From: Negativicutes bacterium
GTDB taxonomy: Bacteria; Bacillota_C; Negativicutes; Acidaminococcales; Acidaminococcaceae
Length of the DNA: 10,806 nucleotides
Direction of reading: 5' to 3'
Assembly (NCBI GenBank): GCA_009930275.1
Contig: RZYP01000058.1
Coordinates: 1-10,806, forward strand
Shown: positions 1 to 7,809 of the stretch, one piece after another
Position numbering within the stretch: the first letter of the stretch is position 1
Layout: each line of letters opens with the position of its first letter
Translations under genes and position numbers: made by a program
Notes under the pieces: model-generated
The model's database searches: none
Told to the model about the DNA's origin: nothing
The model's input: the letters and a program-made list of their open reading frames with translations, nothing else

Positions 1-736
1 GGTAAAGCCTCAGGCGAGGCTGTTCTGTACGCATCGCAGTAATTTGGCGTTCACGCTGCCTTAAAAGCCTCAATTGTTTGAGCTGTTTCTCGTAACTTAC
101 GAAAAGTTTGGTTAAAATCAGCGACGCTAAAGCACTTAAACAGAATGCTATGCTGCACATCACATTCAACAGTTTATCTTTCCCCATTAATTTTGAGGTG
201 TTCTTTACAGCATAACTCAGCTCTCCCCAACCAAAACCATATGGTGTAAGCATTGGTATAAGATCAAGCCATTGAATCGAAAAAACAACTACTGCCTGAA
301 TTGCGAATTTATAGCCCGTCCTTGTAACGTCACGGGCAATATACTGCAGCAGCCATACGCTGATCAATGTAATAACTGCAGGAACTCCGAAATGAGGCAC
401 GGATGGGAAATTCAGAAAGGCGATCCCAAAATAACTTATAGGAATAGCGACAGGTGGCAGAATCCATTCTAAATATTTTAAATTGAATTTTTCAGCAATA
501 CCATCTGATAACATAAACCATCCACTATAAAGAAATATTGCACGCAGAGCATTGTTGGCGACAAGCCACATTGCAGAAAGCAGAAGGTATCCACCCTCAT
601 CAAGCATTATTGAAGTTGAAAGACTTGAATAAACAGGCTTAAAGGTGAACTGAACTGTCTGGCTCAATAGCCATACAGTCAACATTGTTATCCCTGCATA
701 ACATCTTATTGCATATCTTTTTTTCAGATGGGTCAC
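1..736 (-). CDS. Multi-pass membrane protein, probable sensor histidine kinase, N-terminal part
   Basis: This reading frame is open from a GTG at 736-734 to the left edge of the window: 245 codons, C-terminus missing. A Shine-Dalgarno site (AGGGTGG on the minus strand) sits 7 bases before the GTG, which fixes the start. The protein has about six hydrophobic segments, near residues 11-31, 49-70, 88-108, 115-133, 143-161 and 188-211. A basic, probably coiled linker follows (about 213-245, rich in Lys, Arg, Gln and Leu, with the stretch RQRERQITAMR). Six helices leading into a charged helix fit a membrane-sensor histidine kinase whose dimerisation and ATPase domains lie outside the window. No kinase motif is visible, so this is inference; a diguanylate cyclase or another sensor is possible. 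It does not look like part of the defence genes and may mark the chromosomal flank of the island. Confidence 0.5.
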   Translation of the reverse strand, partial: MTHLKKRYAIRCYAGITMLTVWLLSQTVQFTFKPVYSSLSTSIMLDEGGYLLLSAMWLVANNALRAIFLYSGWFMLSDGIAEKFNLKYLEWILPPVAIPISYFGIAFLNFPSVPHFGVPAVITLISVWLLQYIARDVTRTGYKFAIQAVVVFSIQWLDLIPMLTPYGFGWGELSYAVKNTSKLMGKDKLLNVMCSIAFCLSALASLILTKLFVSYEKQLKQLRLLRQRERQITAMRTEQPRLRLY

Positions 737-773
737 GTTTTATCCACCCTTTGTTATCGATTATCTCCAAGAT

Positions 774-799
774 ATTATAGTCTACAATTTTAATGTAAA
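774..799 (-). promoter_or_regulatory. Candidate promoter of the membrane-sensor gene
   Basis: On the minus strand there is a perfect -10 hexamer TATAAT (779-774), about 38 bases upstream of the GTG start at 736. The best upstream match is TTTACA (799-794), but the spacer is only 14 bases, so the -35 is poor. The placement gives a leader of about 30 bases, which is sensible. Confidence 0.35.
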
Positions 800-828
800 T
801 TCAGATTATTTATTAAGGTAAGCATATT

Positions 829-981
829 ATGACGATATTGGGTGGAATATTTTTCGTCGTGAAGACCTTTCTTAATGCTGTTACGGCAGATGGCAAGCCC
901 CAGTACCCGCCCGAGATCCTTATGACGCAAAGGGCTGAATTGGCCCAATGGTGGGCGGATAAACTGGAGGGAAAAGTGTAG
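829..981 (+). pseudogene. 50-aa ORF, possible tail of a phage/P4-type integrase
   Basis: This short ORF has an ATG at 829 and a TAG stop at 979-981. The frame is closed by a stop at 814-816, so no upstream extension is possible. A weak AAGG lies about 10 bases before the ATG. The last 20 residues contain QRAELAQWWADKLEG. This resembles the usual C-terminal ending of P4-like tyrosine integrases, which often finish with a stretch like 'RRELMQWWADYLD' after the catalytic Tyr. The catalytic core (R..HxxR..Y) is absent, so if the resemblance is real this is a remnant that could mark a former integration event at the island edge. The resemblance is by eye and short; it may instead be a small gene of unknown function. 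A terminator follows 47 bases downstream. Confidence 0.3.
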
Positions 982-1020
982 TCTGGGCAGTTTGTGTATT
1001 TTTAAAATCAAGTTTGAAAT

Positions 1021-1072
1021 TAAAATAGATAACCGGGGCTCTTTGCTGTTTAAACCTCCGGTTATCTTTTTT
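1021..1072. terminator. Bidirectional Rho-independent terminator
   Basis: The stem is GATAACCGG (1028-1036) paired with CCGGTTATC (1058-1066), 9 perfect base pairs around a 21-base loop. It is followed on the plus strand by a T-run (1066-1072 region) and preceded by an A-rich stretch (1022-1027) that gives a U-run on the minus strand. It would end plus-strand transcription from the small ORF and minus-strand transcription coming out of the CBASS operon. Confidence 0.75.
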
Positions 1073-1135
1073 CTACCTCACGATCCTGTTATCAATTCTC
1101 TCAGCATATCTCCGGCATTCAGACCTAACTTACGC

Positions 1136-1681
1136 TTAATCATTATCCTCTTGCCATTGAATGTCACCTGTCGTCTGGCTTGTCGTCCAGTATTTACCTT
1201 TGATAGTTCGAGTATCTTTTTCTAGCGTCATTCGACAAGTGCCATGCTGAATTGGATTATGTTTTTGAACACTTGCATCAGGATTAGTTATATATATGTA
1301 ATACAGAAAGTAACTGTCATATTCTTGCTCAATTGAGGATGCAATAGTATAACTTTCATTTATGTCAGTACGAGTTTTTACCTTTATCGAAAACAGGTTT
1401 TGTCTCACAGTAATATCAATATGCTTTGTCTTGGCCTCAAGTTTATCATAGTAACTAATTATACCTTTATAGTGCTTTTTCAAAACAGGAGGACGGTTCC
1501 ATGGAATGAAACGCCAAACCCAGCGGTCGTATAATAAGAACAGAACAGTTACCACGGTAATCGAATAACCAATGTATGACAAACAGTCGTACCAGACTAT
1601 CGGCATTTGTACTAAGCAGCAAATCACGAACACGACACATCCAATTACAACTAATGGTTTTATCAGCTGACTAACTTTCAT
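1136..1681 (-). CDS. cap15: Cap15-like CBASS effector (2TM + beta-rich domain)
   Basis: This 181-aa protein has two hydrophobic helices (about residues 8-29 and 32-51), a basic-aromatic border (DRWVWRFIPW, 52-61), and a soluble domain of about 110 residues rich in alternating beta-strand pattern. The soluble domain ends in a conserved-looking stretch around 147-174 (GTCRMTLEKD, then GKYWTTSQTTGDI). That layout and size match the Cap15 effectors, also called S-2TMbeta: two membrane helices and a beta-barrel that binds the cyclic nucleotide, after which the protein oligomerises and disrupts the inner membrane (known of the family). The start at 1681 has GGGAG about 9 bases upstream. The stop of the CD-NTase gene lies only 17 bases upstream, so the two genes are co-transcribed. 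The identification rests on architecture, motif pattern and partner gene. Confidence 0.82.
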   Translation of the reverse strand: MKVSQLIKPLVVIGCVVFVICCLVQMPIVWYDCLSYIGYSITVVTVLFLLYDRWVWRFIPWNRPPVLKKHYKGIISYYDKLEAKTKHIDITVRQNLFSIKVKTRTDINESYTIASSIEQEYDSYFLYYIYITNPDASVQKHNPIQHGTCRMTLEKDTRTIKGKYWTTSQTTGDIQWQEDND

Positions 1682-1698
1682 GGAGTATCTCCCGCCGT

Positions 1699-2667
1699 TT
1701 AAACAAACTCGTAGAACTCGGATAGGTCATCAAGGAATTTACATAATTTACTATATGAATCCTGCTCTGGGCAAAGATTCTTTATTCCGTTGGCTTCTTT
1801 CCAAGAAGTGAAAAAAATCTTATTCGCATTTAAATGATCGATTAATAAATTAAAGGCGAAGACCTTTCGGTACTTTTCACAGTTATCGAGGTACCAACTA
1901 TCTGGAACATTCCATAACATCGATTCAAGAACAAACGATCCAACATTGCGAGCAGATAATATATCATTTTCTTTCATAATATTACGAATTTTCTTAATAA
2001 CTCGCACCATTTTTTTGAAATATCCGTTAGTTGCTATGTTTTTTTGCCGCCCATTTTTTATATGTTGCTCTGGGAAGTTGAGGATCTCTCCGCCACTGTC
2101 AGGATAAATTATAATTCCGCCCAGATAATTATCTACATCATTGAGGTAGTCATTTCGATAATCTCTGTACCTGCGGCAAGGAACGCTATCAGTGTCTTTT
2201 CGGTATGTGTTCCCGCGAACTTTTATTGATTTATTCCCTCTTTTAACATCTGCACCAAACTTTGCTTTTAAGGCTTCTTCTACCTCGTCTTTGAATTTTA
2301 TTGTGGGTGTAGGTGGAACAGTAAAACCATAGATAGAATGACTTTGTCCCAATGGACGATATTCTGGTCTGAAAGTACTTTCTTCCACAACTGCAATGTC
2401 AACATCGCTCTCTGTTCTTACGTTTGTATTGTTAGCGTAGGAACCTTGAACAAAGATTTTAATCTTTCTTGATCCGGATATAGAACGCATTTCGATTGAG
2501 TAGGACAAAGTGTCTGAATACAATGGTGTGATTGCTTTATTGTCGTCCGTAAAGGAAAAGACTTTCAGTGCATCCCTTACCATACCGATTGCGTTTTTGC
2601 ATTGCGTATCTTCCGTCGGGCTTAAGGGTTGAGCATAGCTATCAAGCATCCCATCTGTAAATTTCAT
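1699..2667 (-). CDS. CBASS CD-NTase (cGAS/DncV-like nucleotidyltransferase)
   Basis: This 322-aa enzyme would make a cyclic di- or oligonucleotide alarm signal when phage infection is sensed. It has the nucleotidyltransferase signature: G75-S76-Y77 followed by D88-V-D90, giving two of the metal-binding Asp residues. D160, in the TDSVPC stretch, is at the place of the third acid (family members often read ADVVPC). The later segment around 184-215, with YPDSGG, FPEQHIKNG and ATNGYFKKMVR, is typical of bacterial CD-NTases. All three acids are present, so the enzyme should be active. The nucleotide product and the clade (CdnB- or CdnE-like are the usual partners of Cap15) cannot be assigned from sequence alone. 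The start at 2667 has GGGAAGGTG about 8 bases upstream. It is the first gene of a two-gene type I CBASS operon. Ubiquitin-like accessory genes (Cap2, Cap3) and HORMA/TRIP13 genes are absent. Confidence 0.88.
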   Translation of the reverse strand: MKFTDGMLDSYAQPLSPTEDTQCKNAIGMVRDALKVFSFTDDNKAITPLYSDTLSYSIEMRSISGSRKIKIFVQGSYANNTNVRTESDVDIAVVEESTFRPEYRPLGQSHSIYGFTVPPTPTIKFKDEVEEALKAKFGADVKRGNKSIKVRGNTYRKDTDSVPCRRYRDYRNDYLNDVDNYLGGIIIYPDSGGEILNFPEQHIKNGRQKNIATNGYFKKMVRVIKKIRNIMKENDILSARNVGSFVLESMLWNVPDSWYLDNCEKYRKVFAFNLLIDHLNANKIFFTSWKEANGIKNLCPEQDSYSKLCKFLDDLSEFYEFV

Positions 2668-2767
2668 TCTCTACACCTTCCCTGTGCTAAAAATAGAGAT
2701 GCATTATCTGTTTTTGATTTGCGCAGATTCACAATAAAATATCCTCGTTCTTTCTCTTACAGAACCT

Positions 2768-2809
2768 CTCCATAATGGAGTTAATCGTCTTGATGTTAAA
2801 AAAAAAAAA
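2768..2809. repeat. 13-bp palindrome and 12-base A-tract upstream of CBASS
   Basis: CTCCATAATGGAG (2768-2780) is a perfect odd-length palindrome about 100 bases upstream of the CD-NTase start. Next to it is an uninterrupted run of 12 A (2798-2809), read as T12 on the minus strand just after the stop of the GIY-YIG gene. No stable hairpin precedes the T-run, so a standard terminator is not supported. The pair could act as an operator plus UP-like element for CBASS. On the minus strand a weak -35/-10 pair (TTCTGT, 17 bases, TATTTT) follows just downstream of the palindrome. Confidence 0.4.
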
Positions 2810-2823
2810 CAAGTAAGATTATT

Positions 2824-3717
2824 TTAGCTGCTCTCTATGTTTTTTAAGTTCCTTCCCGCTTGGTTTTTCCATGCAGTTAGTCCGTTAGTGTGGTCACCGA
2901 TTACAAAAGCTGCTGCATAAGAGGGGCTGAGTAACAGAACGTTTTCTTGTAAAATCCCATTCTTGTCTATCGCCGCATTAATACGGGCTTTTTTTACTCC
3001 AGGTGGAATGCGATCAGAATCGATCGTATATATCATGCTTCCCTTTAAGACAACAAAGCCTTCTTCTGTTTGTTTGCATTTTGCCTCTATAATTTGTCCG
3101 CTTTTTCTGATTTTTCTCTTAAAATACAGGATCTGGCCATCGATGGATTCCTTCTCCAGTACAGAATCGTTTTTTTTCTCTTTAATGAGGGGCTCAAATA
3201 CCCTATGTCCGAGTGTACCCATTACTATCTTTGCATTGTCAATAAACTCTTCCAGTTCGCTTTCTTTTTCCTCTGTAATATGTCCGGGTGCAGGATCATT
3301 GCTGTTTTTAACTTTATAGCGTTCAGCATCTATTGCCATATTACAGAATCGGTTCTCAAGATAGCTGATTTCAGTAGCTCCAAAGGAGTCATTTGATGTA
3401 GTAAATATAACTGCTTCTGTCCAGTAATCTTTGTCTGGGTTGCGTTTGTGTTCCTGAAGACGAGATAGGATCCCCTCGCCTTTCTTCCTGGATCCGGCTT
3501 GTCCTATATATACAACGCTTTTGCCCGTTTCGTCTGATGTACCGAACAGGAAATAGACACCGCTTTGCTTAAGGTCGCTTCGTTCTCGACAGCTGTCTAG
3601 TTCAGTTCTCGGGATTTTGTATGCGACTCCGGTCCAGTTGGCAAAAGTACACTTTATACGACCTGTAGCCGAGCCGTCCATGAGAAATAAAGTAATATTT
3701 TTCCCTCTTGTGTTCAT
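2824..3717 (-). CDS. GIY-YIG nuclease with C-terminal DUF4357
   Basis: This 297-aa protein is a probable DNA endonuclease. The GIY-YIG fold spans about residues 50-135: GVYFLFG at 53-59 (the GIY strand), VYIGQ at 69-73 (the YIG strand), Arg at about 86 (SRLQEH), and the likely metal-binding Glu at 121 (YLENRF). All core catalytic positions are kept. A middle segment (about 185-235) has a short beta-rich stretch. The end (about 240-286) reads like DUF4357, with LSPSYAAAFVIG followed by NGLTAWK, a domain often fused to restriction-linked proteins. The gene begins 2 bases after the helicase stop, and GGGGGA within the helicase end serves as its ribosome-binding site. It is the last gene of the cassette. 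The likely role is cleavage of unmodified DNA, partnered with the helicase; that coupling is inferred from gene order. Confidence 0.8.
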   Translation of the reverse strand: MNTRGKNITLFLMDGSATGRIKCTFANWTGVAYKIPRTELDSCRERSDLKQSGVYFLFGTSDETGKSVVYIGQAGSRKKGEGILSRLQEHKRNPDKDYWTEAVIFTTSNDSFGATEISYLENRFCNMAIDAERYKVKNSNDPAPGHITEEKESELEEFIDNAKIVMGTLGHRVFEPLIKEKKNDSVLEKESIDGQILYFKRKIRKSGQIIEAKCKQTEEGFVVLKGSMIYTIDSDRIPPGVKKARINAAIDKNGILQENVLLLSPSYAAAFVIGDHTNGLTAWKNQAGRNLKNIESS

Positions 3718-3719
3718 AA

Positions 3720-6275
3720 TTAATCCCCCGTCGGAATAACCGGTATCTCTATAAGCTGTTCTGACATCCTGTCGTAATCTTCACGGCTTATAACCGTATC
3801 AAAGAGGCCTACCGGTTCATCTTTACTATGACGGTCGATTCCAGCGTACCTTAGGCTGGCATCCTCATAACGCTTGAACTTGAAGATGGCTTCATTCATC
3901 AGTGTTGCATTGAAAACGCCAAGGGCAAGAAGTATCTCAAAATCCGCTATCTCCAGTCCGGTCACACGTTTGAAGAGTTTCGGTTCCAGCTGAGTTATGA
4001 CATCTCTCAGAGAACGTTCTCTGTAGTCCGTAAGGTACATAAAGATGGGGACTCTAGTCGCGAACTTGATAAGCTTTCCCTGGATCTCCTTGCGCTTCTT
4101 CTTATATTCCTTTTCCTCTTTTGAGAGCTTGTCTTTCTGCCTAGAAGTCAGATGTTCGCTCTCTTTCCTTGTTTTTTTCACAGATTCGCTCTTATTGATG
4201 ACTGTTTCTATGAAATTGGAGCCAAGAGCCCTGAAGCCTTCTATCTTCATGATCGCAGCCATTGCCTCTTCGCTTGCGATGATCCTTTTCAGTGTGTCAT
4301 TGTCTACGTTTACAAGTAGCGCACTCTGCCAGCGTCTGGCAAGTAGGACAGCAGATGTTCCGGCGGTGGTTATATCAAGTATCTCTGCTGCATTTACTGC
4401 CCTCATGGAGCTGCCGTCATAAGCAAGTACAGGGAGGAAGTTTATGAACTCTTCTACCTTCCTTTCAACGCTTCTTTCGCTGACATTCAGGCGGCAGCTG
4501 TAATCTGATATTTGTCGCAAAGAGCGGTCCAGCGCAAAATCGAATATATAGCATTCCCTCTTAATAATCTCTTCACCGTCCCCATTCTCACGTTTGACGG
4601 TCCACGGGCTTTGAACTCGGAAAGCAGACTGGAAATATGTCTCGGGTGAAGAGAGGTTTCGCAACATAAATATGCCTGTCCAGGGACGTATCGTTACCCC
4701 GGTGGTCAGTTTTCCGCAGGAGAGGGTTATAGTTTTACTGTGAAGAGGGTCTCTCATTGAATCTCGCACTGGGCCCAATGCGGAAAGTCCGATACCTGCC
4801 CCGGAACCGGCGCATATGTTCAGTTTGTAGTCATGATAAAACACATTCTGCTTCTCTCTGAGCAGGTTTGCCATTGCGTAGCAGGAGGCCACGTTTGGCA
4901 AAAACCATAGAGTATGAGTAAGGACGTTCAGTAGCCTTACATCTGAATATGGCATTGGAGGGCGCTTTGCTCCCAGTTTAAGCTCGTCCACAGTAGTCTC
5001 AAGGCATGCTCCGCGGATAAGATCAAGCCACTTCTGGACATGATCCTTGTATATAAATTTTGCTTTTTCTCCGTGACCTTCAGCGGAAAAGAAGGTATTG
5101 ATATCGAACTCGTTGAATTCGCCCCGACTTGCAATTTCCTGAATGTGTTCGGGGATTTTGTAAGTAAGGAGGACCATCCTGGGCAGTGCTAAATAAGGGT
5201 TCTCGCCTTCTCCATCCCATTCTTCCTTTGCCCTCTGTTCATCTGAGTAAGTCCAGGTATATATCTGTTCTTCTATGAATTCCCCTGAGTTCAGGGCACG
5301 AAAGGGAGTACCCGAAAGGAAGAGGTAGGATGACGAAGTTATCGGAAGAAAAGATTCGTTGTATGCGTTGTCGGCTTCTTTTTCCTTGTATGATTCAATA
5401 TCCATGGCATCGTAAGTGTCTTCGTCTTCCTGCTCAAATAGTTTCTTAGCGTTGTCGCGCCATGCCCCGAAATGGTATTCGTCGAATATTACGAGGTCCC
5501 AGTTTATAGTATGTACCCATTCGTTTTTTGGCTTGATCCCCCCGGTCTCCCTGTCTATTCCCATGTAATCTTGGAAAGAGCCGAAGCATACTATTGGGCA
5601 CTTTTGGTCAAGCTCTACCGGAGTTTTAATGCTGTTTCTAGAGTAAAACTGCCAGCCATCGAAGTCCGTATGGGTCATAAGGTCCTCTTCCCAGGAAGCT
5701 TCCACCGCTGGCTTGAAAGTCAGGACAAGGACTTTTTTATATCGCATTCTCTTTGCGAGCTGGTATGCGGCGAATGTTTTGCCGAATCGCATTTTTGCGT
5801 TCCAGAGAAACTTCGGGACCCTTCCGTGTTCGCTTTTCATCATACTGCGGAAGTACTCTTCTGTCTTGGAGACAGCGGCCTCTTGTTCAGGACGCATCGT
5901 AAATGACCTTATACGGTTCTCCGTATTGTCTGTCCTTGTCTTTACAGCTACAACTGCTGCAAGCACGTCGTCTTTGCTGCACCTGAACCATTCTCCGCCT
6001 TCGTGGACGAAGCCTTTCTTCTTGAGGATCCTGTGGACATCGTGATCCGTAAAAGATGACCCGTCAGCGTAAAGTGCCGGTTCTCGTAGTACTATCCTAT
6101 AGGGAAGTTTGCCGTCAGGATGCTTGATGTCATGTTGCCTTGCGACCCTTTTATCGACATTTACTTCCGTGTATCCGATTTTAAGCAGGCCCTTATATTC
6201 GGTGCTCAATTCTTCGTAAGCATATATGGTAGGATTGACGCTTGGACGTTCGGGAAAGAGGTTATTCCTGGGCAT
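3720..6275 (-). CDS. SF2 DEAD/DEAH-type helicase with N-terminal GIY-YIG-like (T5orf172) domain
   Basis: This 851-aa protein resembles the ResIII-type motor subunits of restriction systems. Residues about 17-100 look like a T5orf172/GIY-YIG domain: IYAY (17-20), LKIGYT (31-36), Arg 43, and a closing GEWFRCS (94-100). The helicase core follows: Walker A variant NAKMRFGKT (159-167), Walker B DEYH (265-268), motif III SGTPF (321-325), motif V region GKLTTGVTI (521-529) and motif VI region YFQSAFRVQSPW (547-558). A very charged Lys/Glu segment lies near 690-740, followed by a C-terminal region I do not recognise. The ATG at 6275 has AGGAGG 9 bases upstream and overlaps the methylase end by 14 bases. 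The protein probably translocates or remodels DNA for the nuclease. The GIY-YIG-like part may be degenerate: the expected Glu appears to be Asp 77 (DHDVH). Confidence 0.85.
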   Translation of the reverse strand: MPRNNLFPERPSVNPTIYAYEELSTEYKGLLKIGYTEVNVDKRVARQHDIKHPDGKLPYRIVLREPALYADGSSFTDHDVHRILKKKGFVHEGGEWFRCSKDDVLAAVVAVKTRTDNTENRIRSFTMRPEQEAAVSKTEEYFRSMMKSEHGRVPKFLWNAKMRFGKTFAAYQLAKRMRYKKVLVLTFKPAVEASWEEDLMTHTDFDGWQFYSRNSIKTPVELDQKCPIVCFGSFQDYMGIDRETGGIKPKNEWVHTINWDLVIFDEYHFGAWRDNAKKLFEQEDEDTYDAMDIESYKEKEADNAYNESFLPITSSSYLFLSGTPFRALNSGEFIEEQIYTWTYSDEQRAKEEWDGEGENPYLALPRMVLLTYKIPEHIQEIASRGEFNEFDINTFFSAEGHGEKAKFIYKDHVQKWLDLIRGACLETTVDELKLGAKRPPMPYSDVRLLNVLTHTLWFLPNVASCYAMANLLREKQNVFYHDYKLNICAGSGAGIGLSALGPVRDSMRDPLHSKTITLSCGKLTTGVTIRPWTGIFMLRNLSSPETYFQSAFRVQSPWTVKRENGDGEEIIKRECYIFDFALDRSLRQISDYSCRLNVSERSVERKVEEFINFLPVLAYDGSSMRAVNAAEILDITTAGTSAVLLARRWQSALLVNVDNDTLKRIIASEEAMAAIMKIEGFRALGSNFIETVINKSESVKKTRKESEHLTSRQKDKLSKEEKEYKKKRKEIQGKLIKFATRVPIFMYLTDYRERSLRDVITQLEPKLFKRVTGLEIADFEILLALGVFNATLMNEAIFKFKRYEDASLRYAGIDRHSKDEPVGLFDTVISREDYDRMSEQLIEIPVIPTGD

Positions 6276-7809
6276 CTTCGGTTTCCTCCTGATCCATCAG
6301 CTTTATGAGGGATTCTATAAACAATATTTCGTCTTCAGTAAGTCCATACTTCTGATAAAGTTCTTTGTCTGTCCATGGTTTTGAAAGGTTTTGAAGGGGA
6401 ATAAATGAAAATACTAGTTTTGATAAGTGTATTGAGCTCATTGATAAAAGCATAAGGAAACGTACAAACCTAGTCTTTATGTAAGATAACAAGTTTTTAG
6501 CCATGTTGTTATCATCGAATTGACCAATAGTAAAGTACGAATGAGTACATACTTCGCCAGGACCGATAACCTTTAAAGAAGAAGTTAATACTTTAAAATA
6601 GCCGTCCTTTCCTGGTTCACATGCATGTTCTGCACTAGTTGCGCTTATAAGGATCTTGTATTTATTAATGGTATCTATTCCGTTTGTAACTAAACTCGGA
6701 TCAATGTAAGTTATTCCATTACTAGCATGAAGAACAAGTTGCTTTTCTGACGTTCTTTTTGCTTCACCTCTAACGTCTGTTGTTATGCCATATGGCATTA
6801 AAGGGCTAGTTATTGTATCCAGAAGAGGCTCAGCAAGAGCTCGAACCTTATGAAGAATAGGGATAGCATTATTGTATCTGACAAGAGTACTGAATTCGTT
6901 AAGGGGGCGAATCATTGTTGTTTCTTGTCCATTGTTAATATTAGTGAACTGACAGTCAGACAATCTGTCACGTTCGCGCAAAAAATAACAAACACCCCCA
7001 CTTATACTGTTTTGTGGAAAACAGTCTTTTGCGTTTACATAATCAACTATTTTCGTAATATGTCTATCTTGAATCATTTCACTACGAAATTTATCTAACC
7101 CCATCCCCCCAGCAAACCACCTCGAAGGGATAATCATAATAAGAAAACGCGGATTAAGTTTTTTTGCTTGTTCAACAAACAGGTTATATATAGGTTTTGC
7201 CTGTTTTCCAGAACCTTTTGTTGTATCAAGCTGATAAGGCGGATTTCCTATAATGACATCAAACTTCATTTTGAATATTCCCTCCGAATTGTCCTTATGT
7301 ATAAATTCATAGGCGTGCGATTCAAGGCCAGTGTTTCTTTGGTATTTTTCCTGTGAAGCTCCACAGAATATACAGGAGCCGCCACTCCATGTATGTTTTA
7401 TCCGTTTGTATCGTATGTTGCCATCAGGTTCCTGGAATTTTACAACGGAGTAGTCCCCATCAGCATATTTTGAACAGTAAAGGCTTCTCCTAGACATGAG
7501 GGCGGTAATTTCCGTCATCCCAATTCCGAAGAGCTGGTGTCTGTATATGTGCTCAAGTCTTTGATTAAGGTCAGGGACGGTCTGTTCAAGGCCCTCAATA
7601 AGGCGTTTTGCAATTTCCCGAAGAAATACCCCGGTTTTACAGGCAGGATCAAGGAAAGTAGCATTGGGATCCCGGAACAGCTTCTTAGGCAGCATGTCCA
7701 GCATGTCGTTGACAATTTTTGGGGGAGTGAATACTTCATCGCTGCTCAGGTTCGCAAGGCATGAAAGGACATCGGGGTTGAAAGAGCTTTCCTTACTGGT
7801 CGTCGGCAT
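6262..7809 (-). CDS. Eco57I-type DNA adenine-N6 methyltransferase
   Basis: This 515-aa protein is a gamma-class methylase. An EVFTPP stretch (25-30) precedes the AdoMet-binding motif I DPACKTGVFL (54-63), and the catalytic motif IV NPPY is at 189-192 (DVIIGNPPYQL), as expected for adenine N6 methylation. Cysteines at 112, 146 and 149 (YCSK, SCIFCG) might bind a metal. After NPPY come IIPSRWFAGG (about 226-235) and a 280-residue region that should carry target recognition. The ATG at 7809 has GGAGGGT 6 bases upstream and overlaps the end of the small methylase-like gene by 17 bases, while its own end overlaps the helicase start, which suggests translational coupling. The part from about 6360 to 7080 is far more A+T-rich than both flanks. 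It probably protects host DNA and sets the specificity of the cassette. Confidence 0.85.
   Translation of the reverse strand: MPTTSKESSFNPDVLSCLANLSSDEVFTPPKIVNDMLDMLPKKLFRDPNATFLDPACKTGVFLREIAKRLIEGLEQTVPDLNQRLEHIYRHQLFGIGMTEITALMSRRSLYCSKYADGDYSVVKFQEPDGNIRYKRIKHTWSGGSCIFCGASQEKYQRNTGLESHAYEFIHKDNSEGIFKMKFDVIIGNPPYQLDTTKGSGKQAKPIYNLFVEQAKKLNPRFLIMIIPSRWFAGGMGLDKFRSEMIQDRHITKIVDYVNAKDCFPQNSISGGVCYFLRERDRLSDCQFTNINNGQETTMIRPLNEFSTLVRYNNAIPILHKVRALAEPLLDTITSPLMPYGITTDVRGEAKRTSEKQLVLHASNGITYIDPSLVTNGIDTINKYKILISATSAEHACEPGKDGYFKVLTSSLKVIGPGEVCTHSYFTIGQFDDNNMAKNLLSYIKTRFVRFLMLLSMSSIHLSKLVFSFIPLQNLSKPWTDKELYQKYGLTEDEILFIESLIKLMDQEETEDAQE

Noticed and set aside
272..472. 66-codon plus-strand ORF with several Cys residues
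   Set aside because: It is antisense to the membrane-sensor gene, which has a continuous frame with clear hydrophobic helices; the Cys pattern is coincidental.
790..1011. 73-codon minus-strand ORF
   Set aside because: No ribosome-binding site or recognisable protein; it is antisense to the 50-codon ORF, which reads more like protein.
2798..2809. T12 on the minus strand as a Rho-independent terminator of the restriction cassette
   Set aside because: No stable G+C-rich stem precedes the run.
5472..5906. 144-codon plus-strand ORF inside the helicase gene
   Set aside because: It is a shadow frame of the helicase, whose motifs are continuous on the minus strand here.
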